Assembly (NCBI GenBank): GCA_014843695.1
Contig: CM026391.1
Span: 37,695,515 to 37,759,514 of the forward strand
From: Archivesica marissinica
Lineage: Eukaryota > Mollusca > Bivalvia > Venerida > Vesicomyidae
Direction: 5' to 3'
DNA: 64,000 bases
The notes below the pieces were generated by a model. The model was not told the origin of the DNA. It was given only the letters and a program-made list of their open reading frames with translations, and ran no database searches. Shown one piece after another: positions 1-15,800 of the stretch (positions within the stretch are counted from its first letter, which is position 1; each line of letters begins with the position of its first letter). The translations under genes were made by a program, and so were the position numbers.

Positions 1-840
1 GACATGTTTCTGCATAGACTACAGTAAATACACATGTTTCTGCATAGACTACAGTAAATAGACATATTTCTGCATACCGTACAGTAAATTCACATGTTTC
101 TGCATAGACTACAGTAAATACACATGTTTCAGCATAGTCTACAGTAAATACACAAGTTTCTGCATCGACTACAGTAAATACACATGTTTCTGCATAGCCT
201 ACAGTAAATACACATGTTTCTGCATAGCCTACAGTAAATACACATGTTTCTGCATAGACTACAGTAAATACACATGTTTCTGCATAGATTACAGTAAATA
301 TACATGTTTCTGCATAGCCTACAGTAAATACACATGTTACTGCATAGCATACAGTAAATACACATGTTTCTGCATAGCCTACAGTAAATACACATGTTTC
401 TGCATAGTCTACAGTAAATACACATATTACTGCATAGCATACAGTAAAGACACATGTTTCTGCATAGACCACAATAAATACACATGTTACTGCATAGCCT
501 ACAGTAAATAAACATGTTTTTCCATAGACTACAGTAAATACACATGTTTATGCATAGCCTACAGTAAATACACATGTTTCTGCATAGCCTACAGCAGTAA
601 ATACACATGTTTCTGCATAGCCTACAGTAAATACACATGTTTCTGCATGGACTACAGTAAATACACATGTTTCTGCATAGCCTACAGTAAATACACATGT
701 TTCTGCATAGACTACAGTAAATACACATGATTCTGCATAGCATACAGTAAATACACATGTTTCTGCATAGACTACAGTAAATACACATGTTTCTGCATAG
801 CATACAGTAAATATACAGGATTCTGCATAGCCTACAGTAA

Positions 841-1920
841 ATACACATGTTTCTGCATAGTCTACAGTAAATATACATGTTTCTGCATAGCCTACAGTAA
901 ATACACATGTTTCTGCCAAGCATACAGTAAATACACATGTTACTGCATAGCCTATAGTAAATACACATGTTACTGCATAGCATACAGTAAATACACATGT
1001 TTTTGCATAGCCTACAGTAAATACACATGTTTCTGCATAGTATTCAATAAATACACATGTTTCTGCATAACCTACAGTAAACACACATGTGTCTGCTTAG
1101 CATACAGTAAATACACATGTTTCTGCATAGCCTACAGTAACTACACATGTTACTGCATAGCATACAGTAAATACACATGTTACTGCATAGACTACAGTAA
1201 ATACACATATTTCTGCATAGCCTACAGTAAATACACATGTTTCTGCATAGTCTACAGTAAATACACATGTTTCTGCATAGCCTACAGTAAATACACATTT
1301 TTCTGCATAGCCTACAGTAAATGCATATGTTTCTGCATAGATTACAGTAAATACACATGTTACTGCATAGCCTACAGTAAATACACAAGTTTCTGCATAG
1401 TGTACAGTAAATATACATGTTTCTGCATAGCCTACAGTAAATACACATGTTTCTGCCAAGCATACAGTAAATATACATGTTACTGCATAGCCTACAGTAA
1501 ATACACATGTTACTGCATAGCATACAGTAAATACACATGTTTTTGCATAGCCTACAGTAAATACACATGTTTCTGCATAGCATACAGTAAATACACATGT
1601 TTCTGCATAACCTACAGTAAACACACATGTGTCTGCTTAGCATACAGTAAATACACATGTTTCTGCATAGCCTACAGTAACTACACATGTTACTGCATAG
1701 CATACAGTAAATACACATGATACTGCATAGATTACAGTAAATACACATATTTCTGCATAGTCTACAGTAAATACACATGTTTCTGCATAGTCTACAGTAA
1801 ATACACATGTTTCTGCATAGCCTACAGTAAATACACATTTTTCTGCATAGCCTACAGTAAATGCATATGTTTCTGCATAGATTACAGTAAATACACATGT
1901 TACTGCATAGCCTACAGTAA
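841..1920 (+). repeat. Higher-order duplication in array A, 540-bp period
   Basis: The 18-monomer segment 841-1380 is repeated as 1381-1920. Rare variants occur at the same place in both copies: ttctgccaag at 911 and 1451, gtctgcttag at 1091 and 1631, acatttttctg near 1296 and 1836, and atgcatatg at 1321 and 1861. The match fades on both sides of the pair. The copies differ by scattered substitutions only, so this is a block duplication inside the monomer array. Confidence 0.85.
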
Positions 1921-4900
1921 ATACACATGTTCCTGCATAGCATGCAGTAAATGCACATGTTTCTGCATAGACTACAGTAAATACACATGTTACTGCATAG
2001 CCTACAGTAAATACACATGTTTCTTCATAGCATGCAGTAAATAAACATGTTTCTGCATAGTATACAGTAAATACACATGTTTTTGGATAGCCTAAGTAAA
2101 TACACATGTTTCTGCATAGCATACAGTAAATACACATGTTTCTGCATAGCCTACAGTAAATACACATGTTTCTTCATAGCATACAGTAAATACACATGTT
2201 TCTGCATAGACTACGGTAAATACACATATTTCTGCATAGCCTACAGTAAATACACATGTTTCTGCATAGTCTACAGTAAATACACATGTTTCTGCATAGC
2301 CTACAGTAAATACACATGTTTCTGCATAGACTACAGTAAATATACATGTTACTGCATATCCTACAGTAAATACACATGTTTCTGCATAGCATTCAGTAAA
2401 TACACATGTTTCTGCATAAATACAGTAAATACACATGTTTCTGCATAGACTACAGTAAATACACATGTTTATACATAGTCTACAGTAAATACACATGTCT
2501 CTGCATAGCATACAGTAAATGCACATGTTACTGCATAGCCTACAGTAAATAAACATGTTACTGCATAGCATACAGTAAATACACATGTTTCTGCATAGCA
2601 TACAGTAAATACACATGTTTCTGCATAGCCTACAGTAAATACACATGCTTTCTGCATAGCATACAGTAAATACACATGTTTCTGCATAGCATACAGTAAA
2701 TACACATGTTACTGCATAGACTACAGTAAATACACATGTTTCTGCATAGCCTACAGTAAATACACATGTTTCTGCATACCCTACAGTAAATACACATGTT
2801 TCTGCATAGCATACAGTAAATACACATGTTTCTGCATAGACTACAGTAAATAAACATGTTACTGCATAGCATACAGTAAATACACATGTTTCTGCATAGC
2901 ATACAGTAAATACACATGTGTCTGCATAGCCTACAGTACATACACATGTTTCTACATAGCATACAGTAAATACACATGTTACTGCATAACCTACAGTAAA
3001 TACACATGTTTCTGCATAGACTACAGTAAATACTCATGTTTCTGCATAGCCTACAGTAAATACACATGTTTCTGCATACCCTACAGTAAATACACATGTT
3101 TCATCATAGACTACAGTAAATACACATGTTACTGCATAGCCTACAGTAAATACACATGTTTCTGCATAGTCTACAGTAAATACACATGTTTCTGCATAGA
3201 CTACAGTACATACACATGTTTCTGCATAGCCTACAGTAAATACACATGTTTCTGCATAGTCTACAATAAATAAACATGTTTCTGCATAGTCTACAGTAAA
3301 TACACATGTTACTGCATAGCATACAGTAACTACATATCTTTCTATATAGCCTACAGTAAATACACATGCTTCTGCATAGACTACAATAAATACACATGTT
3401 TCTGCATAGACTACAGTAAATACACATGTTTCTGCATAGACTACAATCAATACACATGTTTCTGCATAGCTTACAGTAAATACACATGTTTCAGCATGGA
3501 CTACAGTAAAAACACATGTTACTGCATAGCATACAGTAAATACACATGTTTCTGCATAGACTAGAGTAAATACACATGTTACTGCATAGCATACAGTAAA
3601 TACACATGATTCTGCATAGCATACAGTAAATACACATGTATCTGCATAGCCTACAGTAAATACACATGTTTCTGCATAGCATACAGTAAATACACATGTT
3701 TCTGCATAGTCTACAGTAAATACACATGTTTCTGCATAGTCTACAGTAAATACACATGTAACTGCATAGCATACAGTAAATACACATGTTTCTGCATAGA
3801 CTACAGTAAATACACATGTTTCTGCATAGCATACAGTAAATACACATGTTTCTATATAGCCTACAGTAAATACACATGCTTCTGCATAGACTACAATAAA
3901 TACACATGTTTCTGCATAGACTACAGTAAATACACATGTTTCTGCATAGACTACAATCAATACACATGTTTCTGCATAGCATACAGTAAATACACATGTT
4001 TCTGCATAGACTACAGTAAATACACATGTCTCTGCATAGCCTACAGTAAATAAACATGTTTCTGCATAGCATACAGTAAATACACATGTTTCTGCATAGA
4101 CTACAGTAAATACACATGTTACTGCATAGCATACAGTAAATACACATGTTTCTGCATAGCATACAGTAAATACACATGTGTCTGCATAGCCTACAGTAAA
4201 TACACATGTTTCTGCATAGCATACATTAAATACACATGTTTCTGCATAGCCTACAGTAAATACACAAATTTCTGCATAAATACAGTAAATACACATGTTT
4301 CTGCATAGACTACAGTAAATACACATGTTTCTGCATAGTCTGTAGTAAATACACATGTTTCTGCATAGACTAAAGTAAATACACATGTTTCTGCATAACC
4401 TACAGTAAATACACATGTTTCTGCATAGTCTACAGTAAATACACATGTTTCTGCATAGTCTACAGTAAATGCACAAGTTTCTGCATAAATACAGTAAAGA
4501 CACATGTTTCTGCATAGACTACAGTAAATACACATGTTTCTGCATAGTCTACAGTAAATACACATGTTTCTGCATAGACTACAGTAAATACACATGTTTC
4601 TGCATAGCCTACAGTAAATACACATGTTTCTGCATAGTCTACAGTAAATACACATGTTTCTGCATAGTATACAGTAAATACACATGTTACTGCATAGCAT
4701 ACAGTAAATACACATGTTTCTGCATAGACTAAGTAAATACACATGTTACTGCATAGCATACAGTAAATACACATGTTCTATAGCACAGTAAATTCACATG
4801 CTTCTGCATAGACTACAATAAATACACATGTTACTGCATAGCCTACAGTAAATACACATGTTTCTGCATAGCATACAGTAAATACACATGTTTCTGCATA

Positions 4901-6339
4901 ACTACAGTAAATACACATGTTTCTGCATAGCCTACAGTAAATACACATGTTTCTGCATAGCCTACAGTAAATACACATGTTTCTGCATAGCCTACAGTAA
5001 ATACACATGTTTCTGCATAGCATACAGTAAATACACATGTTACTGCATAGCCTACAGTAAATACACATGTTTCTGCATAGTCTACAGTAATACACATGTT
5101 TCTGCATAGTCTACAGTAAATACACATGTTTCTGCATAGCATACTGTAAATACACATGTTTCTGCATAGATTACAGTAAATACACATGTTACTGAATAGC
5201 ATACAGTAAATACACATGTTTCAATATAGCCTACAGTAAATACACATGTTTCTGCATAGACTACAGTAAATACACATGTTTCTGCATAGACTACAGTAAA
5301 TACACATGCTTCTGCATAGACTAAAATCAATACACATGTTTCTGCATAGCCTACAGTAAATACACATGTTCCTGCATAGCATGCAGTAAATGCACATGTT
5401 TCTGCATAGACTACAGTAAATACAAATGTTTCTGCATAGCATGCAGTAAATACACATGTTTCTGCATAAATACAGTAAATACACATGTTTCTGCATAGCA
5501 TACAGTAAATATACATGTTTCTGCGTAGCCTATAGTAAATACACCTGTCTCTGCATAGCATACAGTAAATACACATGTTACTGCATAGCCTACAGTAAAT
5601 ACACATGTTACAGCATAGTCTACAGTAAATACACATGTTTCTGCATAGTCTACAGTAAATACACATGTTTCTGCATAGCATACAGTAAATACACATGTTT
5701 CTGCATAGACTACAGTAAATACACATGTTACTGAATAGCATACAGTAAATACACATGTTTCTGCATTAACTACAGTAAATACACATGTTTCTGCATAGAC
5801 TACAATAAATACACATGTTTCTGCATACACTACAATAAATACACATGTTTCTGCATAGACTACAGTAAATACACATGTTTCTGCATAGTCTACAGTAAAT
5901 ACACATGTTTCTGCATAGACTAAAGTAAATACACATGTTTCTGCATAGCCTACAGTAAATACACATGTTTCTGCATAGTCTACAGTAAATACACATGTTT
6001 CTGCATAGTCTACAGTAAATACACAAGTTTCTGCATAAATACAGTAAATACACATGTTTCTGCATAGACTACAGTAAATACACATGTTTCTGCATAGTCT
6101 ACAGTAAATACACATGTTTCTGCATATACTACAGTAAATACACATGTTTCTGCATAGTATACAGTAATACACATGTTTCTGCATAGACTACAGTAAATAC
6201 ATATGTTTCTGCATAGCATGCAGTAAATAAACATGTTTCTGCATAAATACAGTAAATACACATGTTTCTGCATAGCATACAGTAAATATACATGTTAATG
6301 CATAGCCTACAGTAAATACACATGTATCTGCATAGCCTA

Positions 6340-7700
6340 CAGTAAATACACATGTCTCTGCATAGCATACAGTAAATACACATGTTACTGCATAGCCTAC
6401 AGTAAATACACATGTTTCTGCATAGTCTACAGTAAATACACATGTTACTGCATAGCATACAGTAAATACACATGTTTCTGCATAGACTACAGTAACTACA
6501 CATGCTACTGAATAGCATACAGTAAATACACATGTTTCTATATAGCCTACAGTAAACACACATGCTTCTGCATAGACTACAATAAACACACATGTTTCTG
6601 CATAGACTACAGTAAATAAACATGTTTTTGCATCGCATACAGTAAATACACATGTTTCTGCATAGCCTACAGTAAATACACATGTTTCTGCATAGCATAC
6701 AGTAAATACACATGTTTCTGCATAGACTACAGTAAATACACATATTAGTGCATAGCATACAGTAAATACACATGTTACTGCATAGACTACAGTAAATACA
6801 CATGTTTCTGCATAGCCTACAGTAAATACACATGTTTCTGCATAGTCTACAGTAAATACACATGTTTCTGCATAGCCTACAATAAATACACATGTTTCTG
6901 CATAGCTTACAGTAAATGCATATGTTTCTGCATAGACTACAGTAAATACACATGTTACTGCATAGCCTACAGTAAATACACATGTTCCTGCATAGCATTG
7001 AAAATGCACATGTTTCTGCATAGACTACAGTAAATACAAATGTTACTGCATAGCCTACAGTAAATACATATGTTACTGCATAGCATACAGTAAATACACA
7101 TGTTTCTGCATAGACTACAGTAAATACACATGCTACTGAATAGCATACAGTAAATACACATGTTTCTATATAGCCTAGAGTAAACACACATGCTTCTGCA
7201 TAGACTACAATAAATACACATGTTTCTGCATAGACTACAGTAAATAAATATGTTTTTGCATAGCCTACAGTAAATACACATGTTTCTGCATCGCATACAG
7301 TAAATACACATGTTTCTGCATAGCCTACAGTAAATACACATGTTTCTGCATAGCATACAGTAAATACACATGTTTCTGCATAGACTACAGTAAATACACA
7401 TATTACTGCATAGCATACAGTAAATACACATGTTACTGCATAGACTACAGTAAATACACATGTTTCTGCATAGCCTACAGTAAATACACATGTTTCTGCA
7501 TAGTCTACAGTAAATACACATGTTTCTGCATAGCCTACAGTAAATACACATGTTTCTGCATAGCTTACAGTAAATGCATATGTTTCTGCATAGACTACAG
7601 TAAATACACATGTTACTGCATAGCCTACAGTAAATACACATGTTCCTGCATAGCATTGAAAATGCACATGTTTCTGCATAGACTACAGTAAATACAAATG
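6340..7700 (+). repeat. Higher-order duplication in array A, 628/658-bp offset
   Basis: Two consecutive blocks share unusual marks. These are catgctactgaatag at 6501 and 7129 (offset 628), an otherwise rare tgcatcgcat, and cattgaaaatg at 6996 and 7654 (offset 658). The second block contains one extra monomer near 7250, which accounts for the 30-bp change of offset. The cattgaaaatg unit carries a 2-bp deletion relative to the cattcagtaaatg form seen elsewhere, so it is a strong marker of common origin. Confidence 0.8.
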
Positions 7701-10700
7701 TTACTGCATAGCCTACAGTAAATACATATGTTTCTGCATAGCATGCAGTAAATACACATGTTTCTGCATAAATACAGTAAATACACATGTTTCTGCATAG
7801 CATACAGTAAATATACATGTTACTGCATAGCCTGCAGTAAATACACATGTTTCTGCATAGCCTACAGTAAATACACATGTCTCTGCATAGCATACAGTAA
7901 ATACACATGTTACTGCATAGCCTACATTAAATACACATGTTACTGCATAGTCTACAGTAATACACATGTTTCTGCATAGTCTACAGTAAATACACATGTT
8001 TCTGCATAGCATACTGTAAATACACATGTTTCTGCATAGACTACAGTAAATACACATGTTACTGAATAGCATACAGTAAATACACATGTTTCTGCATAGA
8101 CTACAGTAAATACACATGTTTCTGCATAGACTACATAAATACACATGTTCTATAACTACAGTAAATACACATGTTCTGCATAGACTACAATAAATACACA
8201 TGTTTCTGCATAGCATACAGTAAATACAATGTTTCTGCATAGACTACAGTAAATACACATGTTTCTGCATAGACTACAGTAAATACACATGTTTCTGCAT
8301 AGCCTACAGTAAATACACATGTTACTGCATAGCATACAGTAAATACACATGTTTCTGCATAGCCTACAGTAAATACACATGTTTCTGCATAGCCTACAGT
8401 AAATACACATGTTTCTGCATAGCCTACAGTAAATACACATGTTTCTGCATAGACTACAGTAAATACACATGTTTCTGCATAGACTACAGTAAATACACAT
8501 GTTTCTGCATAGAATACAGTAAATACACATGTTTCTGCATAGCATACAGTAAATACACATGTTTCTGCATAGACTACAGTAAAAACACATGTTTCTACAT
8601 AGACTACAGTAAATACACATGTTTCTGCATAGCCTACAGTAAATACACATGTTTCTGCATAGCCTACAGTAAATACACATGTTTCTGCATAGACTATAGT
8701 AAATACACATATTTCTGCATAGACTACAGTAAATACATATGTTTCTGCATAGCCTACAGTAAATACACATGTTTCTGCATAGAGTACAGTAAATACACAT
8801 GTTTCTGCATAGAGTACAGTAAATACATATGTTACTGCATAGCGTACAGTAAATACACATATTTCTGCATATCCTACAGTAAATACACATGTTTCTGCAT
8901 AGACTACAGTAAATACACATGTTTCTGCATAGCATACAGTAAATAACATGTTTCTGCATAGACTACAGTAAATACACATGTTTCTGCATAGCCTACAGTA
9001 AATACACATGTTTCTGCATAGCCTACAGTAAATACACATGTTACTGCATAGACTACAGTAAATACACATGTTTCTGCATAGCCTACAGTAAATACACATG
9101 TTTCTGCATAGTCTACAGTAAATACACATGTTTCTGCATAGCCTACAGTAAATACACATGTTTCTGCATAGCCAACAGTAAATGCATATGTTTCTGCATA
9201 GACTACAGTAAATACACATGTTACTGCATAGCCTACAGTAAATACACATGTTCCTGCATAGCATTCAGTAAATGCACATGTTTCTGCATAGACTACAGTA
9301 AATACAAATGTTACTGCATAGCCTACAGTAAATGCACATGTTTCTGCATAGCATGCAGTAAATACACATGTTTCTGCATAAATACAGTAAATACACATGT
9401 TTCTGCATAGAATACAGTAAATACACATGTTTCTGCATAGTCTACAGTAAATACATATGTTTCTGCATAGCATACAGTAAATATACATGTTTCTGCATAA
9501 TCTACAGTAAATACACATGTTTCTGCATAGCCTACAGTAAATACACATGTCTCTGCATAGCATACAGTAAATACACAAGTTACTGCATAGCATACAGTAA
9601 ATACACATGTTTCTGCATAGCATACAGTAAATACACATGTTACTGCATAGTCTACAGTAAATACACATGTTACTGCATAGCATACAGTAAATACACATGT
9701 TTCTGCATAGACTACAGTAAATACACATGTTACTGCATAGCATACAGTAAATACACATGTTTCTATATAGCCTACAGTAAATACACATGCTTCTGCATAG
9801 AATACAATAAATACACATGTTTCTGCATAGACTACAGTAAATACACATGTTTCTGCATAGACTACAATCAATACACATGTTTCTGCATAGACTACAGTAT
9901 ATACACATGTTTCTGCATAGCCTACATGAAATACATATCTTACTGCATAGCATACAGTAAATACACATGTTTCTGCATAGACTACAGTAAATACACATGT
10001 TTCTGCATAGTATACAGTAAATACACATCATACTGCATAGCATACTGTAAAGACACATGTTTCTGCATAGACTACAGTAAATAACACATGTTACTGCATA
10101 GCCTACAGTAAATACACATGTTTCTGCATAGCCTACAGTAAATACACATGTTTCTGCATAGCATACAGTAAATAAACATGTTTCTGCATAGACTACAGTA
10201 AATACACATATTACTGCATAGCATACAGTAAATACACATGTTACTGCATAGACTACAGTAAATACACATGTTTCTGCATAGCATACAGTAAATACACATG
10301 TTTCTGCATAGTCTACAGTAAATACACATGTTTCTGCATAGCCTACAGTAAATACACATGTTTCTATAGTCTACAGTAAATACACATGTTACTGCATAGC
10401 ATACTGTAAATACACATGTTACTGCATAGTCTACAGTAAATACACATGCTTCTGCATAGACTACAATAAATACACATGTGTCTGCATAGACTACAGTAAA
10501 TACACATGTTTCTGCATAGATTACAATCAATACACATGATTTTGTATAACATACAGTAAATACACATGTTTCTGCATAGACTACAGTAAAAACACATGTT
10601 TCTACATAGCCTACAGTAAATACACATGTTTCTGCATAGACTACAGTAAATACACATGTTTCTGCATAGCCTACCGGAAATACATATGTTACTGCATAGC

Positions 10701-11579
10701 ATACAGTAAATACACATGTTTCTGCATAGCCTACAGTAAATACACATGTTTCTGCATAGTCTACAGTAAATACACATGTTACTGCATAGCATACTGTAAA
10801 TACACATGTTACTGCATAGTCTACAGTGAATACACATGCTTCTGCATAGACTACAATAAATACACATGTGTCTGCAAAGACTACAGTAAATACATAAGTT
10901 TCTGCATAGATTACAATCAATACACATGTTTCTGTATAGCATACAGTAAATACACATGTTTCTGCATAGACTACAGTAAAAACACATGTTTCTACATTGC
11001 CTACAGTAAATACACATGTTTCTGCATAGCCTACAGTAAATACTCATGTTTCTGCATAGCCTACAGTAAATACACATGTTTCTGCATAGACTATAGTAAA
11101 TACACATGTTTCTGCATAGACTACAGTAAATACATATGTTTCTGCATAGCCTACAGTAAATACACATGTTTTTGCATAGCATACAGTAAATACACATTTT
11201 TCTGCATAGACTACAGTAAATACACATGTTACTGCATAGACTACAGTAAATACACATGTTTCTGCATAGACTACAGTAAATACACATGTTACTGCATAGC
11301 CTACAGTAAATACACATGTTTCTGCATAGCCTACAGTAAATACACATGTTTCTGCATAGACTTCAGTAAATACACATGTTTCTGCATAGACTACAGTAAA
11401 TACACATGTTACTGCATAGCGTACAGTAAATACACATATTTCTGCATACCCTACAGTAAATACACATGTTTCTGCATAGACTACAGTAAATACACATGTT
11501 TCTGCATAGCATACAGTAAACAAACATGTTTCTGCATAGAATACAGTAAATACACATGTTACTGCATAGCATACAGTAA

Positions 11580-12897
11580 ATACTCATGTTACTGCATAGA
11601 CTACAGTAAATACACATGTTTCTGCATAGCCTACAGTAAATATACATGTTTCTGCATAGTCTACAGTAAATACACATGTTTCTGCATAGCCTACAGTAAA
11701 TACACATGTTTCTGCATAGCCTACAGTAAATGCATATGTTTCTGCATAGACTACAGTAAATACACATGTTACTGCATAGCCTACAGTAAATACACATGTT
11801 CCTGCATAGCATTCAGTAAATGTACATGTTTCTGCATAGGCTACAGTAAATACAAATGTTACTGCATAGCCTACCGTAAATGCACATGTTTCTGCATAGC
11901 ATGCAGTAAATACACATGTTTCTGCATAAATACAGTAAATACACATGTTTCTGCATAGACTACAGTAAATACACATGTTTCTGCATAGTCTACAGTAAAT
12001 AGATATGTTTCAGCATAGCATACAGTAAATATACATGTTTCTGCATTGTCTACAGTAAATAAACATGTTTATGCATAGCCTACAGTAAATACACATGTCT
12101 CTGCATAGCATACAGTAAATACACATGTTACTGCATAGCATACAGTAAATACACATGTTACTGCATAGTCTACAGTAAATACACATGTTTCTGCATAGTC
12201 TATAGTAAATACACATGTTACTGCATAGCATACAGTAAATACACATGTTACTGCATAGACTACAGTAAATACACATGTTTCTGCATAGCCTACAGTAAAT
12301 ACACATGTTTCTGCATAGTCTACAGTAAATACACATGTTTCTGCATAGCCTACAGTAAATACACATGTTTCTGCATAGCCTACAGTAAATGCATATGTTT
12401 CTGCATAGACTACAGTAAATACACATGTTACTGCATAGCCTACAGTAAATACACATGTTCCTGCATAGCATTCAGTAAATGCACATGTTTCTGCATGGAC
12501 TACAGTAAATACAAATGTTACTGCATAGCCTATAGTAAATGCACATGTTTCTGCATAGCATGCAGTAAATACACATGTTTCTGCATAAATACAGTAAATA
12601 CACATGTTTCTGCATAGACTACAGTAAATACCCATGTTTCTGCATAGTCTACAGTAAATACATATGTTTCTGCATAGCATACAGTAAATATACATGTTTC
12701 TGCATAGTCTACAGTAAATACACATGTTTCTGCATAGCTTACAGTAAATACACATGTCTCTGCATAGCATACAGTAAATACACATGTTACTGCATAGCAT
12801 ATAGTAAATACACATGTTACTGCATAGTCTACAGTAAATACACATGTTTCTGCATAGTCTATAGTAAATACACATGTTACTGCATAGCATACAGTAA
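11580..12897 (+). repeat. Higher-order duplication in array A, 659-bp offset
   Basis: The landmark series atgcatatg (11730 and 12389), gttcctgcatagcattcag, tacaaatgttactg and the 29-bp unit gcataaatacag (11924 and 12583) recurs at a constant offset of 659 bp. That equals 22 monomers minus the one base lost in the short unit. The same series, at other spacings, appears near 9182-9380, 13471-13665, 16227-16425 and 17636-17830, so it marks a widely copied block. Confidence 0.8.
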
Positions 12898-15800
12898 ATA
12901 CACATGTTTCTGCATAGACTACAGTAAATACACATGTTACTGCATAGCATACAGTAAATACACATGTTTCTATATAGCCTACAGTAAATACACATGCTTC
13001 TGCATAGAATACAATAAATACACATGTTTCTGCATAGCCTACAGGAAATACATATCTTACTGCATAGCATACAGTAAATACACATGTTTCTGCATAGACT
13101 ACAGTAAATACACATGTTTCTGCATAGTCTACAGTAAATACACATCCTACTGCATAGCATACTGTAAACACACATGTTTCTGCATAGACTACAGTAAATA
13201 CACATGTTACTGCATAGCCTACAGTAAATACACATGTTTCTGCATAGCCTACAGTAAATAAACATGTTTCTGCATAGACTACAGTAAATACACATATTAC
13301 TGTATAGCATACAGTAAATACACATGTTACTGCATAGACTACAGTAAATACACATGTTTCTGCATAGCCTACAGTAAATACACATGTTCCTGCATAGTCT
13401 ACAGTAAATACACATGTTTCTGCATAGCCTACAGTAAATACACATGTTTCTGCATAGCCTACAGTAAATGCCTATGTTTCTGCATAGACTACAGTAAATA
13501 CACATGTTACTGCATAGCCTACAGTAAATTCACATGTTCCTGCATAGCATGCAGTAAATGCACATGTTTCTGCATAGACTACAGTAAATACAAATGTTAC
13601 TGCATAGCCTACAGTAAATACATATGTTTCTGCATAGCATGCAGTAAATACACATGTTTCTGCATAAATACAGTAAATATACATGTTTCTGCATAGATTA
13701 CAGTAAATACACATGTTTCTGCATACACTACAGTAAATACACATGTTTCTGCATAGACTACAATCAATACACATTTCTCTGCATAGCATACAGTAAATAC
13801 ATATGTTTCTGCATAGAATACAGTAAATACACATGTTTCTGCATAGACTACAGGAAATACATATGTTACTGCATAGCATACAGTAAATACACATGTTTCT
13901 GCATAGCCTACAGTAAATACACATGTTTCTGCATAGTCTACAGTAAATACACATGTTACTGCATAGCATACTGTAAATACACATGTTACTGCATAGTCTA
14001 CAGTAAATACACATACTTCTGCCTATACTACAATAAATACACATGTGTCTGCATAGACTACAGTAAATACACATGTTACTGCATAGTCTACAGTAAATAC
14101 ACATGTTTCTGTATAGCCTACAGTAAATACACATGTTTCTGCATAGCCTACAGTAAATACACATGTTTCTGCATAGACTACAGTAAATACACATGTTTCT
14201 GCATAGACTACAGTAAATACACATGTTACTGCATAGCGTACAGTAAATACACATATTTCTGCATACCCTACAGTAAATACACATGTTTCTGCATAGACTA
14301 CAGTAAATACACATGTTTCTGCATAGCATACAGTAAACAAACATGTTTCTGCATAGACTACAGTAAATACACATGTTACTGCATAGCATACAGTAAATAC
14401 ACATGTTTCTGCATAGTCTACAGTAAATACACATGTTTCTGCATAGTCTATAGTAAATACACATGTTACTGCATAGCATACAGTAAATACACATGTTTCT
14501 GCATAGCCTACAGTAAATACACATGTTTCTGCATAGTCTACAGTAAATACACATGTTTCTGCATAGCCTACATTAAATACACATGTTTCTGCATAGCCTA
14601 CAGTAAATGCATATGTTTCTGCATAGACTACAGTAAATACACATGTTTCTGCATAGGCTACAGTAAATACATATGTTTCTGCATAGCATACAGTAAATAT
14701 ACATGTTTCTGCATAGTCTATAGTAAATACACATGTCTCTGCATAGCATATAGTAAATACACATGTTACTGCATAGCATATAGTAAATACACATGTTACT
14801 GCATAGTCTACAGTAAATACACATGTTTCTGCATAGTCTACAGTAAATACACATGTTACTGCATAGCATATAGTAAATACACATGTTTCTTCATAGCATA
14901 TAGTAAATACACATGTTACTGCATAGCATACAGTAAATACACATGTTACTGCATAGTCTACAGTAAATACACATGTTTCTGCATAGTCTACAGTATATAC
15001 ACATGTTACTGCATAGCATACAGTAAATACACATGTTTCTGCATAGACTACAGTAAATACACATGTTACTGCATAGCATACAGTAAATACACATGTTTCT
15101 ATATAGCCTACAGTAAATACACATGCTTCTGCATAGAATACAATAAATACACATGTTTCTGCATAGACTACAGTAAATACACATGTTTCAGCATAGACTA
15201 CAATCAATACACATGTTTCTGCTTAGCATACAGGAAATACACATGTTTCTGCATAGACTACAGTATATACACATGTTTCTGCATAGTCTACAGGAAATAC
15301 ATATGTTACTGCATAGCATACAGTAAATACACATGTTTCTGCATAGCCTACAGTAAATACACATGTTTCTGCATAGTCTACAGTAAATACACATGTCTCT
15401 GCATAGCATACAGTAAATACACATGTTACTGCATAGCATACAGTAAATACACATGTTACTGCATAGTCTACAGTAAATACACATGTTTCTGCATAGTCTA
15501 TAGTAAATACACATGTTACTGCATAGCATACAGTAAATAAACATGTTTCTATATAGCCTACAGTAAATACACATGTTTCTGCATAGAATACAGTAAATAC
15601 ACATGTTTCTGCATAGACTACAGTAAATACACATGTTTCTGCATAGACTACAATAAATACACATGTTTCTGCATAGACTACAGTAAATACACATGTTTCT
15701 GCATAGACTACAGTAAATACACATGTTTCTGCATAGCATACAGTAAATACACATGTTTCTGCATAGAATACAGTAAATACACATGTTTCTGCATAGACTA

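Noticed and set aside
13654..15540. A 628-codon plus-strand frame (YSKYTCFCIA type repeats)
   Set aside because: Same array, overlapping equally long minus-strand frames; explained by the stop-free phase of the monomer.
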